DNA of 39,342 nucleotides from Candidatus Methanobinarius endosymbioticus (GTDB taxonomy: Archaea > Methanobacteriota > Methanobacteria > Methanobacteriales > Methanobacteriaceae), in the NCBI GenBank assembly GCA_003315655.1, contig NIZT01000062.1, forward strand, positions 1 through 39,342, written 5' to 3'. Below are positions 9,456 to 19,200 of the stretch, piece after piece. Every line of letters starts with the position of its first letter. Positions within the stretch are counted from its first letter, which is position 1. The notes beneath the pieces were generated by a model. The model worked only from the letters and a program-made list of their open reading frames with translations, did no database searches and was not told the DNA's origin. The translations under genes and the position numbers were made by a program.

Positions 9456-10760
9456 ATGGTAGAACTTTTATCTCCTGCTGGAAATTTCATTTCTTTAAGA
9501 GCTGCTCTTGAAAATGGAGCTGATTCGGTTTATATTGGTTTAACTGATAACAATATGAGAGCTAATGTTTCTAATTTTTCTCTTGAAGACGTTGGAAAAG
9601 CTGTAGATACTGTTAAAGAATATTCTTCTAAATTATATTTATGTACAAATACTATAATGAAAGATGAAGACATAAAAAAACTTGAATTTGATTTAGAATT
9701 AATTAAAGAATTTGAAGTTGATGCATTAATTGTTTCTGACATTGGTTTAGCTGAATTATCTAATGATGTTGGTATTGATCCTCATATGAGTGTTCAAGAA
9801 AATATTTCCAATACATATGCTCTTAAAACATTAAAAAAATTAGGTGTAACTAGAGCTATTCTTTCTAGAGAATTAAATATATGGGAAATAGTAGATATAG
9901 CTAAAAAATCACCTATTGAAACAGAAATATTTATCCATGGAGCTATGTGTATGGCTATTTCTGGACGATGTTTTTTAAGCTATGGATTATATGGTAAAAG
10001 TGCTAATTGTGGAGAATGTTTACAACCATGTAGGAAACAATGGAAATTATCTATGGATCAAGAAAAAGGTTCTGATTTTTTTCATGAAGATGATAAAGAT
10101 TCTTCATTTATATTGAAAACTAGTTCTGATAAAGATTTAGAAGATCAAGATGGGGTTAAAAATTTCATTAATTCTGATTATTATTTTAATAAAGGTTATA
10201 ATGTATCTATTCCCAAATCTAGTTTTATTTCTCCAAATGACATGGCTATGATTGAATATATTCCTCAATTATTAGCTACTGGGATGGATGCTTTTAAAAT
10301 TGAAGGAAGAGCTCGAGGTCCAGACTATGTAGCTACTGCAACTAAAGTTTATCGAGAAGCTATTGATGTTGCAGAAAATGACATGTTTATTTTTAAAGAT
10401 TCTTGGATTGAAGATTTAAAAAAAGTTTTCAATCGTGGTTTTGATACAGGATTTTATTTTGATAGACCTTATGAAACAAGTTCTGAAAATCAGTCTAAAT
10501 ATACTAAAAAAGATATTGGTAAAGTAGTAAACTATTATTCTAAAATTGGAGTAGCTGAGCTTAAAATTTGGGATGATTTAACTATTGGGGATGAAATTTT
10601 AGTTCAAGGTAAAACAACCGGCTCAATATCTCAAACAATTGATTCAATGGAAATCAATGGAAATTTTGTTAAATCATCTAAAAAAGATCAAAATGTAGCT
10701 GTAGCTATTGATCAAAAGGTTAAGCCTAATGATTTTGTCTATAAATTGGTAGAAAAATAA
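9456..10760 (+). CDS. Peptidase U32 family protein (probable Fe-S RNA/cofactor-modifying type)
   Basis: A 434-residue member of the U32 family. Despite the name, characterised members (TrhP, RlhA, UbiU/UbiV) take part in RNA or quinone hydroxylation and several bind an Fe-S cluster. The signature is visible: HGAMCMAISGRCFLS with Cys165 and Cys172, then CGEC and PCRKQW with Cys185, Cys188 and Cys192, and later FKIEGRARGPDYVA. The Cys165-x6-Cys172 spacing matches the cluster ligands described in UbiU. The C-terminal 90 residues form a small beta-barrel-like domain. A GTG at 9447 is in frame, but it overlaps the likely binding site GTGG, and ATG 9456 opens with the conserved VELLSPAGN. The substrate is unknown. 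Confidence 0.87.
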   Translation: MVELLSPAGNFISLRAALENGADSVYIGLTDNNMRANVSNFSLEDVGKAVDTVKEYSSKLYLCTNTIMKDEDIKKLEFDLELIKEFEVDALIVSDIGLAELSNDVGIDPHMSVQENISNTYALKTLKKLGVTRAILSRELNIWEIVDIAKKSPIETEIFIHGAMCMAISGRCFLSYGLYGKSANCGECLQPCRKQWKLSMDQEKGSDFFHEDDKDSSFILKTSSDKDLEDQDGVKNFINSDYYFNKGYNVSIPKSSFISPNDMAMIEYIPQLLATGMDAFKIEGRARGPDYVATATKVYREAIDVAENDMFIFKDSWIEDLKKVFNRGFDTGFYFDRPYETSSENQSKYTKKDIGKVVNYYSKIGVAELKIWDDLTIGDEILVQGKTTGSISQTIDSMEINGNFVKSSKKDQNVAVAIDQKVKPNDFVYKLVEK

Positions 10761-10782
10761 AATGTATTTATTTTATGTTTGT

Positions 10783-10821
10783 CTATCGAGTGTTTGATAG
10801 TTTATTTATACAATTTTTTTT
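10783..10821 (+). terminator. Hairpin plus T-run after the U32 gene
   Basis: CTATC (10783-10787) pairs with GATAG (10796-10800), and a run of eight T follows at 10814-10821. This is 22 bases past the stop codon. The stem is short, but U-rich runs alone can terminate archaeal transcription. Confidence 0.5.
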
Positions 10822-10979
10822 ATTAAATAAAATTTTAAATTATTTACTTAATATATATTAAATACAATTTAATTATATTTAAATCAATAAATTTAAATAT
10901 TAATAAATTTATATTAATTATGAATAAATCTATTAATTCTTAGAAATATTTACTATTAAATTAATAATTGGTGTTAAAA

Positions 10980-11465
10980 ATGATTAAAATTGAAGAAGCT
11001 ATGGGGCCTAATGTACTAGTTTTACATAAAGGAGATACAATTACTGATGCAGCAAAACTTTTATCTGAAAATAATATAAGTGGAGCTCCTGTTGTAGAGG
11101 GTAATAAAATTATAGGGATTTTAAGTGAAGGAGATATAATGAATCTTCTTAATACACATTCTCCTAATTTAAATTTGGTACTTCCTTCTCCTTTAGATTT
11201 GATAGAAATGCCAATTAAAATGGGTCGTGAATATGAAGAAGCTATAAAAGATATCAAAAAAGCTACTTATACTGTTATTGATGATATAATGATAACTTCG
11301 GTAACTACAATTGGTCCAAACGATAATATTTCTGATGCTGCTACAATAATGGATAAAAAAGATATTAAACGTATTCCTGTAGTTGATGATGAAAAAAATC
11401 TTATTGGTATTGTTTCAAGAGGAGACATTATCAGAGCTTTGATTAATCATAAACCCATTGATTAA
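10980..11465 (+). CDS. CBS-domain pair protein
   Basis: A 161-residue protein made almost entirely of two CBS motifs (about residues 5-60 and 100-155), which form a Bateman module that binds adenosine nucleotides or related ligands. Each half has the typical pattern of A..LL.E..ISGAPVV....IIGILSEGDI (first) and A..IM...IKRIPVVDDE..LIGIVSRGDI (second). No effector or DNA-binding domain is attached, so it probably senses a ligand for a partner that cannot be named from sequence. TTG 10968 and GTG 10971 are in frame upstream, but GGTG at 10970-10973 is the binding site for ATG 10980. It stands alone between two A/T-rich gaps of about 200 bases. Confidence 0.88.
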   Translation: MIKIEEAMGPNVLVLHKGDTITDAAKLLSENNISGAPVVEGNKIIGILSEGDIMNLLNTHSPNLNLVLPSPLDLIEMPIKMGREYEEAIKDIKKATYTVIDDIMITSVTTIGPNDNISDAATIMDKKDIKRIPVVDDEKNLIGIVSRGDIIRALINHKPID

Positions 11466-11671
11466 TTTTATAATTTTTTATAATAATAAGTTGTTTTAAT
11501 AGTTTGAATTTTTAATTATTTTAATTATATTTATTGTTATTATAATTCTTAATAATTCTTAATAATTTTTATAATTAAAATAATTATTTAGTTTATAAAT
11601 AAATATTCTAAATTTAAACAAATTTTAACTGAATCAAACCATTAAACTAATTAAACACCAACGGTTTTTTT

Positions 11672-12475
11672 ATGAGAACAAAAAGAATTGCTATTTATGG
11701 AAAAGGAGGGATTGGTAAATCCACTACTGTAGCTAATGTTGCTGCTTCTTTTGTGAATGAAGGAAAAAGTGTAATGGTTATTGGTTGTGATCCTAAAGCT
11801 GATACAACAAGAACTCTTTGTGGAAAAAGACTTCCAACTATTCTAAATACTATAAAAAATAAAAAAAATCCTGAACTTTCGGATATTATTTTCATGGGAT
11901 ATGAGAATGTACTTTGTACTGAAAGCGGTGGTCCAGAACCTGGTGTTGGATGTGCTGGAAGAGGAGTCATTGTAGCTATGAAGCTATTGGATAAATTAGG
12001 TGTTTTTACTGAAAATGACTTTGATGTTATTATCTATGATGTTCTTGGAGATGTTGTTTGTGGAGGATTCGCAGTTCCTTTAAAAGAAGATTTTGCTGAT
12101 GAAGTTTATATTGTAAGCTCTGGAGAATATATGTCGTTATATGCAGCTAATAATATATCAAAAGGTATTAAAAAACTTAAAGGAAACTTATCTGGTATAA
12201 TATGTAATTGTAAATGGATCAATAATGAAAAAACCATTGTTAACTCTTTTGCAAAAAAAATAGGAACTGAAGTTATTGGAATAATCAATAGAAGTGAACT
12301 TATTCAATCTTCAGAACTTGAAGCAAAAACAGTAGTTGAAAAATACCCTGATTCTCAAGAATCTAATAATTATTCTAAAGTAGCTAAATCTATATGGAAT
12401 AATGAATTTGTTTCATCTTTAAATCCAATGAATGATGAAGAATTTGAAAGCTTTTTCAAAGATTATATTAATTAA
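11672..12475 (+). CDS. cfbC: NifH-like reductase, probable CfbC (F430 biosynthesis)
   Basis: A 267-residue NifH-superfamily Fe protein. It has the P-loop GKGGIGKST (residues 10-18), CDPKAD, the cluster ligands GVGCAGRG (Cys94) and GDVVCGG (Cys130), and SGEYMSLYAANNI, so the dimer-bridging [4Fe-4S] cluster should be present. GKRLPTILNTI in place of the nitrogenase loop, EY instead of EM near residue 152, and the lack of any nifDK nearby point to the methanogen group in which CfbC delivers electrons to CfbD to close ring E of nickel-sirohydrochlorin a,c-diamide on the way to coenzyme F430. The gene is single and converges on the DUF123 gene. Nitrogenase NifH or another paralogue cannot be fully excluded. 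Confidence 0.75.
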   Translation: MRTKRIAIYGKGGIGKSTTVANVAASFVNEGKSVMVIGCDPKADTTRTLCGKRLPTILNTIKNKKNPELSDIIFMGYENVLCTESGGPEPGVGCAGRGVIVAMKLLDKLGVFTENDFDVIIYDVLGDVVCGGFAVPLKEDFADEVYIVSSGEYMSLYAANNISKGIKKLKGNLSGIICNCKWINNEKTIVNSFAKKIGTEVIGIINRSELIQSSELEAKTVVEKYPDSQESNNYSKVAKSIWNNEFVSSLNPMNDEEFESFFKDYIN

Positions 12476-12542
12476 TTTATTTTTTAATTAATTATTTATC
12501 AATTTGTTAATTAGTTAATTATTTTATTATTTTTTTAATTAA
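12476..12542. terminator. Bidirectional A/T-rich terminator region
   Basis: The 67 bases between two convergent genes contain T-runs on both strands (for example T6-7 near 12481, 12530 and 12551 read on the plus strand) and repeated TTAATTAATTA strings able to fold. It probably stops both cfbC and the DUF123 gene. Confidence 0.45.
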
Positions 12543-12992
12543 TTATTTTATTTTTTTAAAATATTTAAGATCATGATATTCTATTTTTAAGTCGTTGAAA
12601 GTATTTTCAGCACGATTTAGGCAAACTTGACTATTTTTAAAATAGATTAAATGGGAATTACAATTACAATCAGAACATCCAAATTTATCAATTTTTAAAC
12701 CTTTTTTAGAAATAAAATTAACTAATTCACATTCAATTTTCTTTTCACTAATATTAAAGAAAACTTCTTCCACATTTGTGTTTTTATCTTTTAAAAGATA
12801 ATCTACATGCCAATGAAGTTTTTTATTATCAGATAAATGTCTTTTTATTCTAGGAATAAGAGAATTCATAGCTGAACCAATATATATGTAAAAACCTTTT
12901 TTAAAATTGATTTTTCCTAAAGCACCTATATTGATATGGCTTTCATTTTTTTTATTTATTATTAAACAATAAGTGCTCTTTTTAACAACCAT
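12543..12992 (-). CDS. DUF123 (GIY-YIG-like) protein
   Basis: A 149-residue protein of the DUF123 family, which shares the GIY-YIG fold and occurs alone in archaea or fused to endonuclease III in some species. The core reads GFYIYIGSAM near residue 33, an IKRHL segment near 50 and LHWHVDYLL near 59, the most conserved family stretch. A Cys-rich loop (GCSDCNC, near 105) and SHLIYF follow. Its biochemical role is not established; nuclease action is possible because the fold is shared with UvrC and homing endonucleases. The ATG at 12990-12992 is preceded on the minus strand by GAGTTAAA. It is transcribed towards cfbC. Confidence 0.85.
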   Translation of the reverse strand: MVVKKSTYCLIINKKNESHINIGALGKINFKKGFYIYIGSAMNSLIPRIKRHLSDNKKLHWHVDYLLKDKNTNVEEVFFNISEKKIECELVNFISKKGLKIDKFGCSDCNCNSHLIYFKNSQVCLNRAENTFNDLKIEYHDLKYFKKIK

Positions 12993-13347
12993 AATTTTAA
13001 CTCTATTATCTATTTACCTATTTATATAATTTGAGATTTTAATAATCTGCTTAATCTAAATAATATACAATAATATAACTTAATAATTAATAATAGTTTA
13101 ATATTATATTGAATTATAACATGTTTAATACATCTTTTAAATAAATTTCTTAAATAATATTTCTTAATTAAATTTTTCATTAAATAATATTTTATTTAAA
13201 CTTTTATTTATAAATGTTATAATGTAAAAATCTTATAATTACATAAATATAATAATATTATTAAGAATATTATATTATATAATTGATAATTATCTTGAAA
13301 ATTTTCTTGAGAATAATGTTTTATATCAATAAATATGATGTGTTATA
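12993..13347. other. Non-coding gap before the DUF371 pseudogene
   Basis: About 355 A/T-rich bases between two divergent genes. A 10-base palindrome GATAATTATC lies at 13285-13294, and TCTTGAAAA / TCTTGAGAA form an imperfect direct repeat just after it. Both are short enough to be chance. Confidence 0.5.
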
Positions 13348-13760
13348 ATGAATTTTAAAATAAAAGCAAAAACTCATTCTAATATTCTTTCACAACATAA
13401 ATCACTTTTGAAATTACAAAAACTCCTAGATTAACATTAGCTGGAGATTGTATAATTGGAATATCCATGAACCATACAATGATAGACTTTCTAGAAGAAT
13501 TTAAAGAAAAAATAAGAAATGAAAGTACAAAGATTATTGTTAATTTATCTACAGAAAATGCCGAGGATTAAATAATTGGTTATGGTCATCCTAATTTAAC
13601 ATTAGATCATCCTACTGATATTGTTTGTAGAAAAAGTAATTATATTTGTTCAAGAACTCTTATGATAAATTCAGATAAATCATCTGCAGATTTAAATGCT
13701 GAAATTATAAATGATTTAAAAAATGGTAAAGAATTAAAATTTGAAATAAGTTTAGTTTAA
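13348..13760 (+). pseudogene. Broken DUF371 family gene
   Basis: The remains of a DUF371 protein, a small conserved archaeal family of unknown function. The frame opens at ATG 13348 (Phe-Lys-Ile-Lys-Ala-Lys-Thr-His-Ser-Asn), then one base is missing near 13400-13404, after which the next frame continues TFEITKTPRL and LAGDCIIGIS, the family hallmark. An in-frame TAA at 13569-13571 interrupts the second half, followed by YGHPNLTLDHPTDIVCRKS and a normal end at 13758-13760. The full length would be about 137 residues, as in the family. Two separate lesions, one indel and one stop, make it a pseudogene unless both are sequencing errors. It sits alone between DUF123 and the TIR-like gene. Confidence 0.82.
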
Positions 13761-13793
13761 ATATTTTTATTTTATAAGTTTAATCTATAAAAA

Positions 13794-14210
13794 TTATATT
13801 TCATCATATTCGTCTGAATTCATATCTAATGCAGCTTTTATATTATCAATAATGCAATTTGCATTCCAACCAACTATATTTGTAGCTAAAGACTCTAAAT
13901 TTTCTGGAACTTCTTCTATTCCATAAGGCCTAACTAACAATATTGGCTTACTGTATTTTTGAGCTGCTTCAACAAGAGCATCAATTTTTTCTTTGTTATT
14001 TTCATATAAACCTGATAAAATAATTACAACATCAATTTTATTGAAAAATTTTTCTCTTAAATGAGAATATGATCCTGGAACAGATTCTTTCCATAAAAAA
14101 TCAACTTTTGAATATAATTTTTCTACAAATTTAGAATACTCTTGGTTTTGATCAATACCATTACTTATTAAGAGATTATAAATTTTATCATCTTTATCTT
14201 CTTCAAACAT
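13794..14210 (-). CDS. MTH538-like TIR-fold protein
   Basis: A 138-residue protein resembling the small archaeal MTH538 family, which has a flavodoxin/Toll-receptor-like fold related to DUF1863 and to the TIR domain of ThsB from Thoeris defence. The C-terminal half shows the family run: VVIILSGLY (near 62), SKPILLVRPYG (near 86), EEVPENLES and VGWNANCI (near 112), matching the usual KPI..V.P.G...VP......IVGWN pattern. By eye, the position of the TIR NADase glutamate (in the helix before SKPIL) appears to be Leu, so NADase activity is doubtful. The first 45 residues carry no recognisable domain. The gene converges on the DUF371 remnant and is divergent from the Mur ligase block. No effector such as ThsA is nearby. 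Confidence 0.72.
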   Translation of the reverse strand: MFEEDKDDKIYNLLISNGIDQNQEYSKFVEKLYSKVDFLWKESVPGSYSHLREKFFNKIDVVIILSGLYENNKEKIDALVEAAQKYSKPILLVRPYGIEEVPENLESLATNIVGWNANCIIDNIKAALDMNSDEYDEI

Positions 14211-14619
14211 GTTTTAAACCTTTATATTTTTAATTATTGTAGCTATTAATTTTCAATGATTAATATGGTTATATTTTGACTTAAATTAATCAACTTTTCT
14301 ATTTTTAATGATTAATTCTTAATTTTAATATAATAATTTATAATATAATATATTTATAATATAAAAAATATACATATTATTAAAAATAGATATTTTGAAA
14401 TAAATTAATGTTTATTTATTAAATGTTTATTTAATAATTTATTTATATGATATTTTTATAGTATTTATCATGAATTTGTTTTATAATTATTTTATACTTT
14501 ATTAATATTTTTTATTTATATAGTATTATATAAAATTATAGATAAATTAAAGATATGAATTTTATAAATATATGGTATATAATTAAAAATACAATTAATT
14601 AATAATTTTATTAGATAAT
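14211..14619. other. Divergent promoter region, no gene
   Basis: About 410 bases of A/T DNA between the TIR-like gene (minus) and the first Mur ligase (plus). Promoters for both must lie here, but many TATA-like strings make a choice impossible by eye. No RNA gene or clear repeat was seen. Confidence 0.6.
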
Positions 14620-15891
14620 ATGAGAACTGCTGTTATTGGTTTAGGTGTTGAAGGGATTAAAGCTATTAAATCTCTATTGGAGAATGATTGGGACGTTTAT
14701 GCAACTGACTTAAAAACTGATATAAATTTAGAAGATTTAGAAATTTCATACTTTGATGTTAATTTTTTCACTGAAAATGATTATATAACCATATCTAATG
14801 ATAACCTAATTATAGATTTAGGTTTTAATGATATGGACACTATTTTCACTTGTGATGCTATTGTTTTAAGTCCTAGTTTATGGAATACTCAATTAGCTAA
14901 AGGCGTGATTGAATCTGGAAAACACATTAGCGATATGTTTACTGATTATAAAAACATTTTTACTATTGGTATTACTGGAACAAATGGAAAAACTACTACT
15001 ATTTCTATGTTAAAAGAAATTTTAGAAAATAGTGGTAAAAAAGTCCTTATTGGAGGTAATGCTGGAGGAGGTTTCAATGGATATTGTGATATTCTTCTAA
15101 AAGCTGAAAAAGAGAATTATGATATTATTCTTGTTGAAGTTTGCGATATGACCTTGGCATATTGCGATTACTTTTTTGATTTTGATATAATAGGAATAAC
15201 AAATATTGGTAATGACCATATGGATGTTCATGGTTCTATAGAAAATTATAAAAATTCATTAATTGAGTTTTTTAAAGGTAAAACAGTCTTTGTAGATAAT
15301 TCTTTAAAAGAGTTCAATCAATTCTCAGATGTTTTAAATTATAATCAATATAAAAATGATTTAAAAGTAGTTGGTGAATTTAATAAACTTAATGCTGGTT
15401 TAGCATCTGAAATAGCTAAATATTTAGAGTTAGATGATGAAATTATTAATAAAACTCTCAAAAATTTTGAAGCTATTGAAGGAAGATTAAAAAAATTTAG
15501 ATTAAATGATTCTGAAATATTTATTGGCAAAACAGATAATTCAAATGCAGTTAAATCTCTTTTAGACGAGAAATATTTTTATGCTATTTTTATCGGAACT
15601 CCTAGAGTTAATGAAGAGCACCGTTTTGATATACTTAATGTTGTATCAGAATATAATCCAGAAGTCATTGTCCTATTTCCTGGTTTAGATGATACTATAG
15701 ATTATGCATTGTATAGATTAAATTCTATTGGCTATGATGGTAGAATTGAAATAGCTAATAATTTAGATGAAATTATTAGGTTTGTTGCAGAATATTCTCA
15801 TGAAAATTCAATTTTTATTGGTGGTAATGGACAACAAGCTATAATTGAAATTCAAGAAAGATTAGAAGCATTATCACAAGTGTCTGATTAA
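14620..15891 (+). CDS. Mur ligase family protein (MurD-like), probable pseudomurein synthesis
   Basis: A 423-residue Mur-ligase-fold protein: an N-terminal Rossmann domain (VIGLGVEGIKA), a central ATPase domain with GTNGKTTT at residues 120-127, conserved Glu in ILVEVCD and ITNIGNDHMDVHGS, and a C-terminal domain starting near EGRLKKF (about residue 289). Mur ligases add amino acids to a UDP-linked precursor; in Methanobacteriales the homologues are thought to build the pseudomurein peptide. Unusually, the C-terminal Asp-x-Ala-His-Asn-Pro motif is replaced by GKTDNSN near residue 306-312, so substrate or even activity may differ. It lies 320 bp upstream of a double Mur ligase. The specific amino acid added cannot be told. 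Confidence 0.82.
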   Translation: MRTAVIGLGVEGIKAIKSLLENDWDVYATDLKTDINLEDLEISYFDVNFFTENDYITISNDNLIIDLGFNDMDTIFTCDAIVLSPSLWNTQLAKGVIESGKHISDMFTDYKNIFTIGITGTNGKTTTISMLKEILENSGKKVLIGGNAGGGFNGYCDILLKAEKENYDIILVEVCDMTLAYCDYFFDFDIIGITNIGNDHMDVHGSIENYKNSLIEFFKGKTVFVDNSLKEFNQFSDVLNYNQYKNDLKVVGEFNKLNAGLASEIAKYLELDDEIINKTLKNFEAIEGRLKKFRLNDSEIFIGKTDNSNAVKSLLDEKYFYAIFIGTPRVNEEHRFDILNVVSEYNPEVIVLFPGLDDTIDYALYRLNSIGYDGRIEIANNLDEIIRFVAEYSHENSIFIGGNGQQAIIEIQERLEALSQVSD

Positions 15892-15930
15892 TTTTTTTAT
15901 TTTTTTATTTTATTTTATTTTTAATTTTTT
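15892..15930 (+). terminator. T-rich terminator after the Mur ligase
   Basis: Immediately after the stop codon come repeated runs of five to seven T separated by single A, the type of U-rich tract at which archaeal RNA polymerase releases. No strong stem precedes it. Confidence 0.5.
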
Positions 15931-16211
15931 GAACTATTTGTATGTTAGTTGAGTTTTTTATAAGATATAATAATCTTAATGAATTTAATTTTCATATAAT
16001 GTTCAAATTATCTTCATATATTTCCCTTTTTTATATTTTCAGGGTAAATATTATATGGAATATTTTATCTATTCAAATTAATTCATTGTAATCATTTACA
16101 GTAATAGTTATATATCCCTATTTACAAATATAAACTTAATAATAGTGGATTATTTTGAAAATTATTTTTTCATTTGTTATTAATTAAAATTAAATATTAT
16201 TGAGGAATAGT
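15931..16211. other. Gap between the two Mur genes
   Basis: Together with the T-run above this is about 320 bases without a gene. It includes a slightly less A/T-rich patch around 16020-16050 (CCC and AGGG runs) but no fold or open frame that can be supported. It probably contains the promoter of the double Mur ligase. Confidence 0.5.
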
Positions 16212-19200
16212 GTGATTTCTGGAAAAAATATTCTTATTGTTGGTGCAGGTAATGCAGGAAGACCAGTAGCTAATCTTTTTAACCATTTAAAAAATAAAGT
16301 TACTGTTAATGATCTCAATTCATTCAAAGATCTTCCTAAAAAAGCACAGAAAAAAATTAAAATGCTTAAAACATTAGGAATTGATTTTGATTTAGGTCAA
16401 CATGATCATGATCTTTTAAATTCTGTTGATGCTGTTTATGTTTCTCCTAATATTCCTAAAGCTGTTGATTTTATAAAAAAAATTCATGAATTTGCTGATG
16501 AAGGTAAATTTGATATCATTGAAAACAATGAGGTAGGCAAAATAATAAATTCATTAATATCTATTCCCATGATTGGAATTGCTGGAACTGATGGTAAAAC
16601 TACTACGTCTAATATGATAAATTATGCTCTTGAAGGTAAATTTGATACTCTTATATTTTCATCACTTCAAAATTCATTAGTTATTGAAGGTTTAGTTGAA
16701 ATGATTGTTAATTCTGATCACAAAAATAAAGAATTAGCTATTTTTGAACTTCCACATGGAACTATTCGTATGGTTGAAGGATTGGAACTTGATGCATGTG
16801 TTGTAACTAACTTAACTCCTGATCATATGGATGAATTTAATACCTATGAAGAGTATATCGATAGAAATATTGCTATTGAAAAATTACTCAAAAATAATGG
16901 TTTAGTTCTTGTTAATGGTGATGATCCTATTATAAGTAAAAGATTGGATACATTTACGCATGATTGCATTTTTTACGGACTTAAAAATCCTCAAAATATA
17001 TATTTTGAAGGAAAAACTTATTTTAATGATAATATTGATTATGATATTATAGCTAAAGATATTGAATTAAATGAATTAAATGGTTCAAGTTATAAAATTG
17101 TTTCTAATGAAATTCCAACTTTAGTATGTTCTATTTGTGATTCTTTAAATTGTAATTGTGGAGATTACTCTAGAAAAAAAATAAATGCTTTTGAAAAAGA
17201 AGTTAATATAAAAGTTCCAGGCATGATCAATGTTGAAAACTCTTTAGCTACTATTTTAAGCTCTTTAATAATGGGTATTGATATTGATGATGCAATAAAT
17301 AGAATATCTAATTTTAATGGAGTTAAGGGAAGATTTGAAAAAATCGATAAAATCAATGGAATAAATATTTTCATGGATGCAGCTCATAATCCTGAAAGTA
17401 TGGAAAAATTATTTAATGGATTAGATGCTTCTGGAAGATTAATATTGAGTTTAGATAATCCTGATACTTTAACTTCAAGAAATAAGACTAAAATTGGAGA
17501 AGTTTTAGGAAAAGTTGCAGATGTTTTATTAGTTTCTACAAAAAATGAAACTACTGAAATTCATGATCCTAATGCAGCTTCTGAGGTTGTTGAAGGGGCT
17601 TTTAATGGTGTGGGAGGAATAAAATCGTATATTACTAATAATGTTTATGAATCTATATTTTGTGCTCTATCAATTGCTGATGAAGGAGACACCATTCTTC
17701 ATATAGGTCCTGGTGTGGTTAATGCATATCAATCTGTAAAAAATGATATTAAAGATTCTATTGATTTTTATAAAGCTATTTCTGGAAAAGTTGTTGTTAT
17801 TGGTGGTTGTGGAACAGTCGGTAGTTTAATAGCTAGAGTTTTAAAAGCTAATAATATAGATGTTGCAATTTCTGATTCTACTGAAGATACTCCATTAAGA
17901 GAAGTTTTTGAAAAAGAAGATATTAAACTTGATTTAGGTCATGGCTATGATAAAGAACTTTTAGCTAATGCTTCTTCATTTTTCTTAGCTCCTAGTCTAA
18001 TGCATAATGAAAAACTAATAAATAATTTAAAAGAGATTAATTCCAATGTTCCCATTTTAGGAATTGATGAAATATACAAATTTTTTAGATCTAATAAAGC
18101 TGTTTTTGGTGTAACAGGTACTAATGGTAAAACAACTACAACAGAAATGCTTAAAAACATATTTAAAACAGCAGGTTTAAAAATTCCTCAACATTTTTTA
18201 AATATTCAAGGAAACACTGAATATATTCCTTCATTACAGTCAAAATTAGATGGTGAGGTTGCTGTTATTGAAATTGGAACATTTGGTAATAGTGGTGAAA
18301 TAAAATCTATAGCTGAAAAAGCTGAAGTTGATACTGGGATTATTACTAATATAACTCAAGATCATCTAGCTAATGGTAGCTTTGAAGATTATATTGAATG
18401 TAAAAAAGAAATGGTAAATGTGGCAGATAATTTAATTCTCTGTGGTGATGATCCTATAGTTAGCTATTTAGGATCTTTAAAAGATAATGAAGATCTTTTA
18501 TTTTTTGGAATTAATTCTTTTGAATCTACCGATGAAAATAATAATAATAATAATAATACAAATGATGATATTTTCAGTAACAAAAAGGATTTTAAAGAAT
18601 CAAGAATTTGTCCAGTATGTGGAAAGGAACTAATATATGATATTAATTATTTAGGTCACTTAGGTTCATATCACTGTGGTTGTGGTTTTAAAAATCCTGA
18701 ATTAGATGTTGAAGCTTTAAATATATCTTTCAATAAAGAAAATTCTTCTTTAGATTATATTTTAAAAATTCATGAAGAGAAAGCTGAAATATATTTAAAA
18801 AATGGATCTATAGCTAATGTTTATAATTCTTTAGCTGTATCTACTGCTGCCTGGCTTTCTGGCATTAATATAAAAACTATTGCAAAAGGAATATCTTCTT
18901 TTGAAGGAGTTAAAGGACGTTTGGATATGATCAATGAAAATCCTAAAATTATCATTGATTATGCTCATAATCCTGCAGGTGTTAAATCTGTTATGCAGAC
19001 AGTTAATACTTTAAAAAACAACAATGAAAATTTATCTAAAGGCATACTAATTTTAGTAAATACTATTTCTTCTGAAAGTGGTGATGAAGGAGATTTAGAA
19101 ATTGCAAAATTACTTTCTAATGCAGATATTATTATTCCTGCTTCTTATTCAGCTGATCATTATTCTAATTTTATTGATGAGTTCAATCAAGATAATTGTA

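Noticed and set aside
11672-12475. Nitrogenase iron protein NifH
   Set aside because: No nifD/nifK or other nif genes nearby, and the GKRLPTIL region fits the F430-type homologues better.
13794-14210. Thoeris defence system
   Set aside because: There is no ThsA-like effector, the NADase Glu seems absent, and the neighbours are wall genes.
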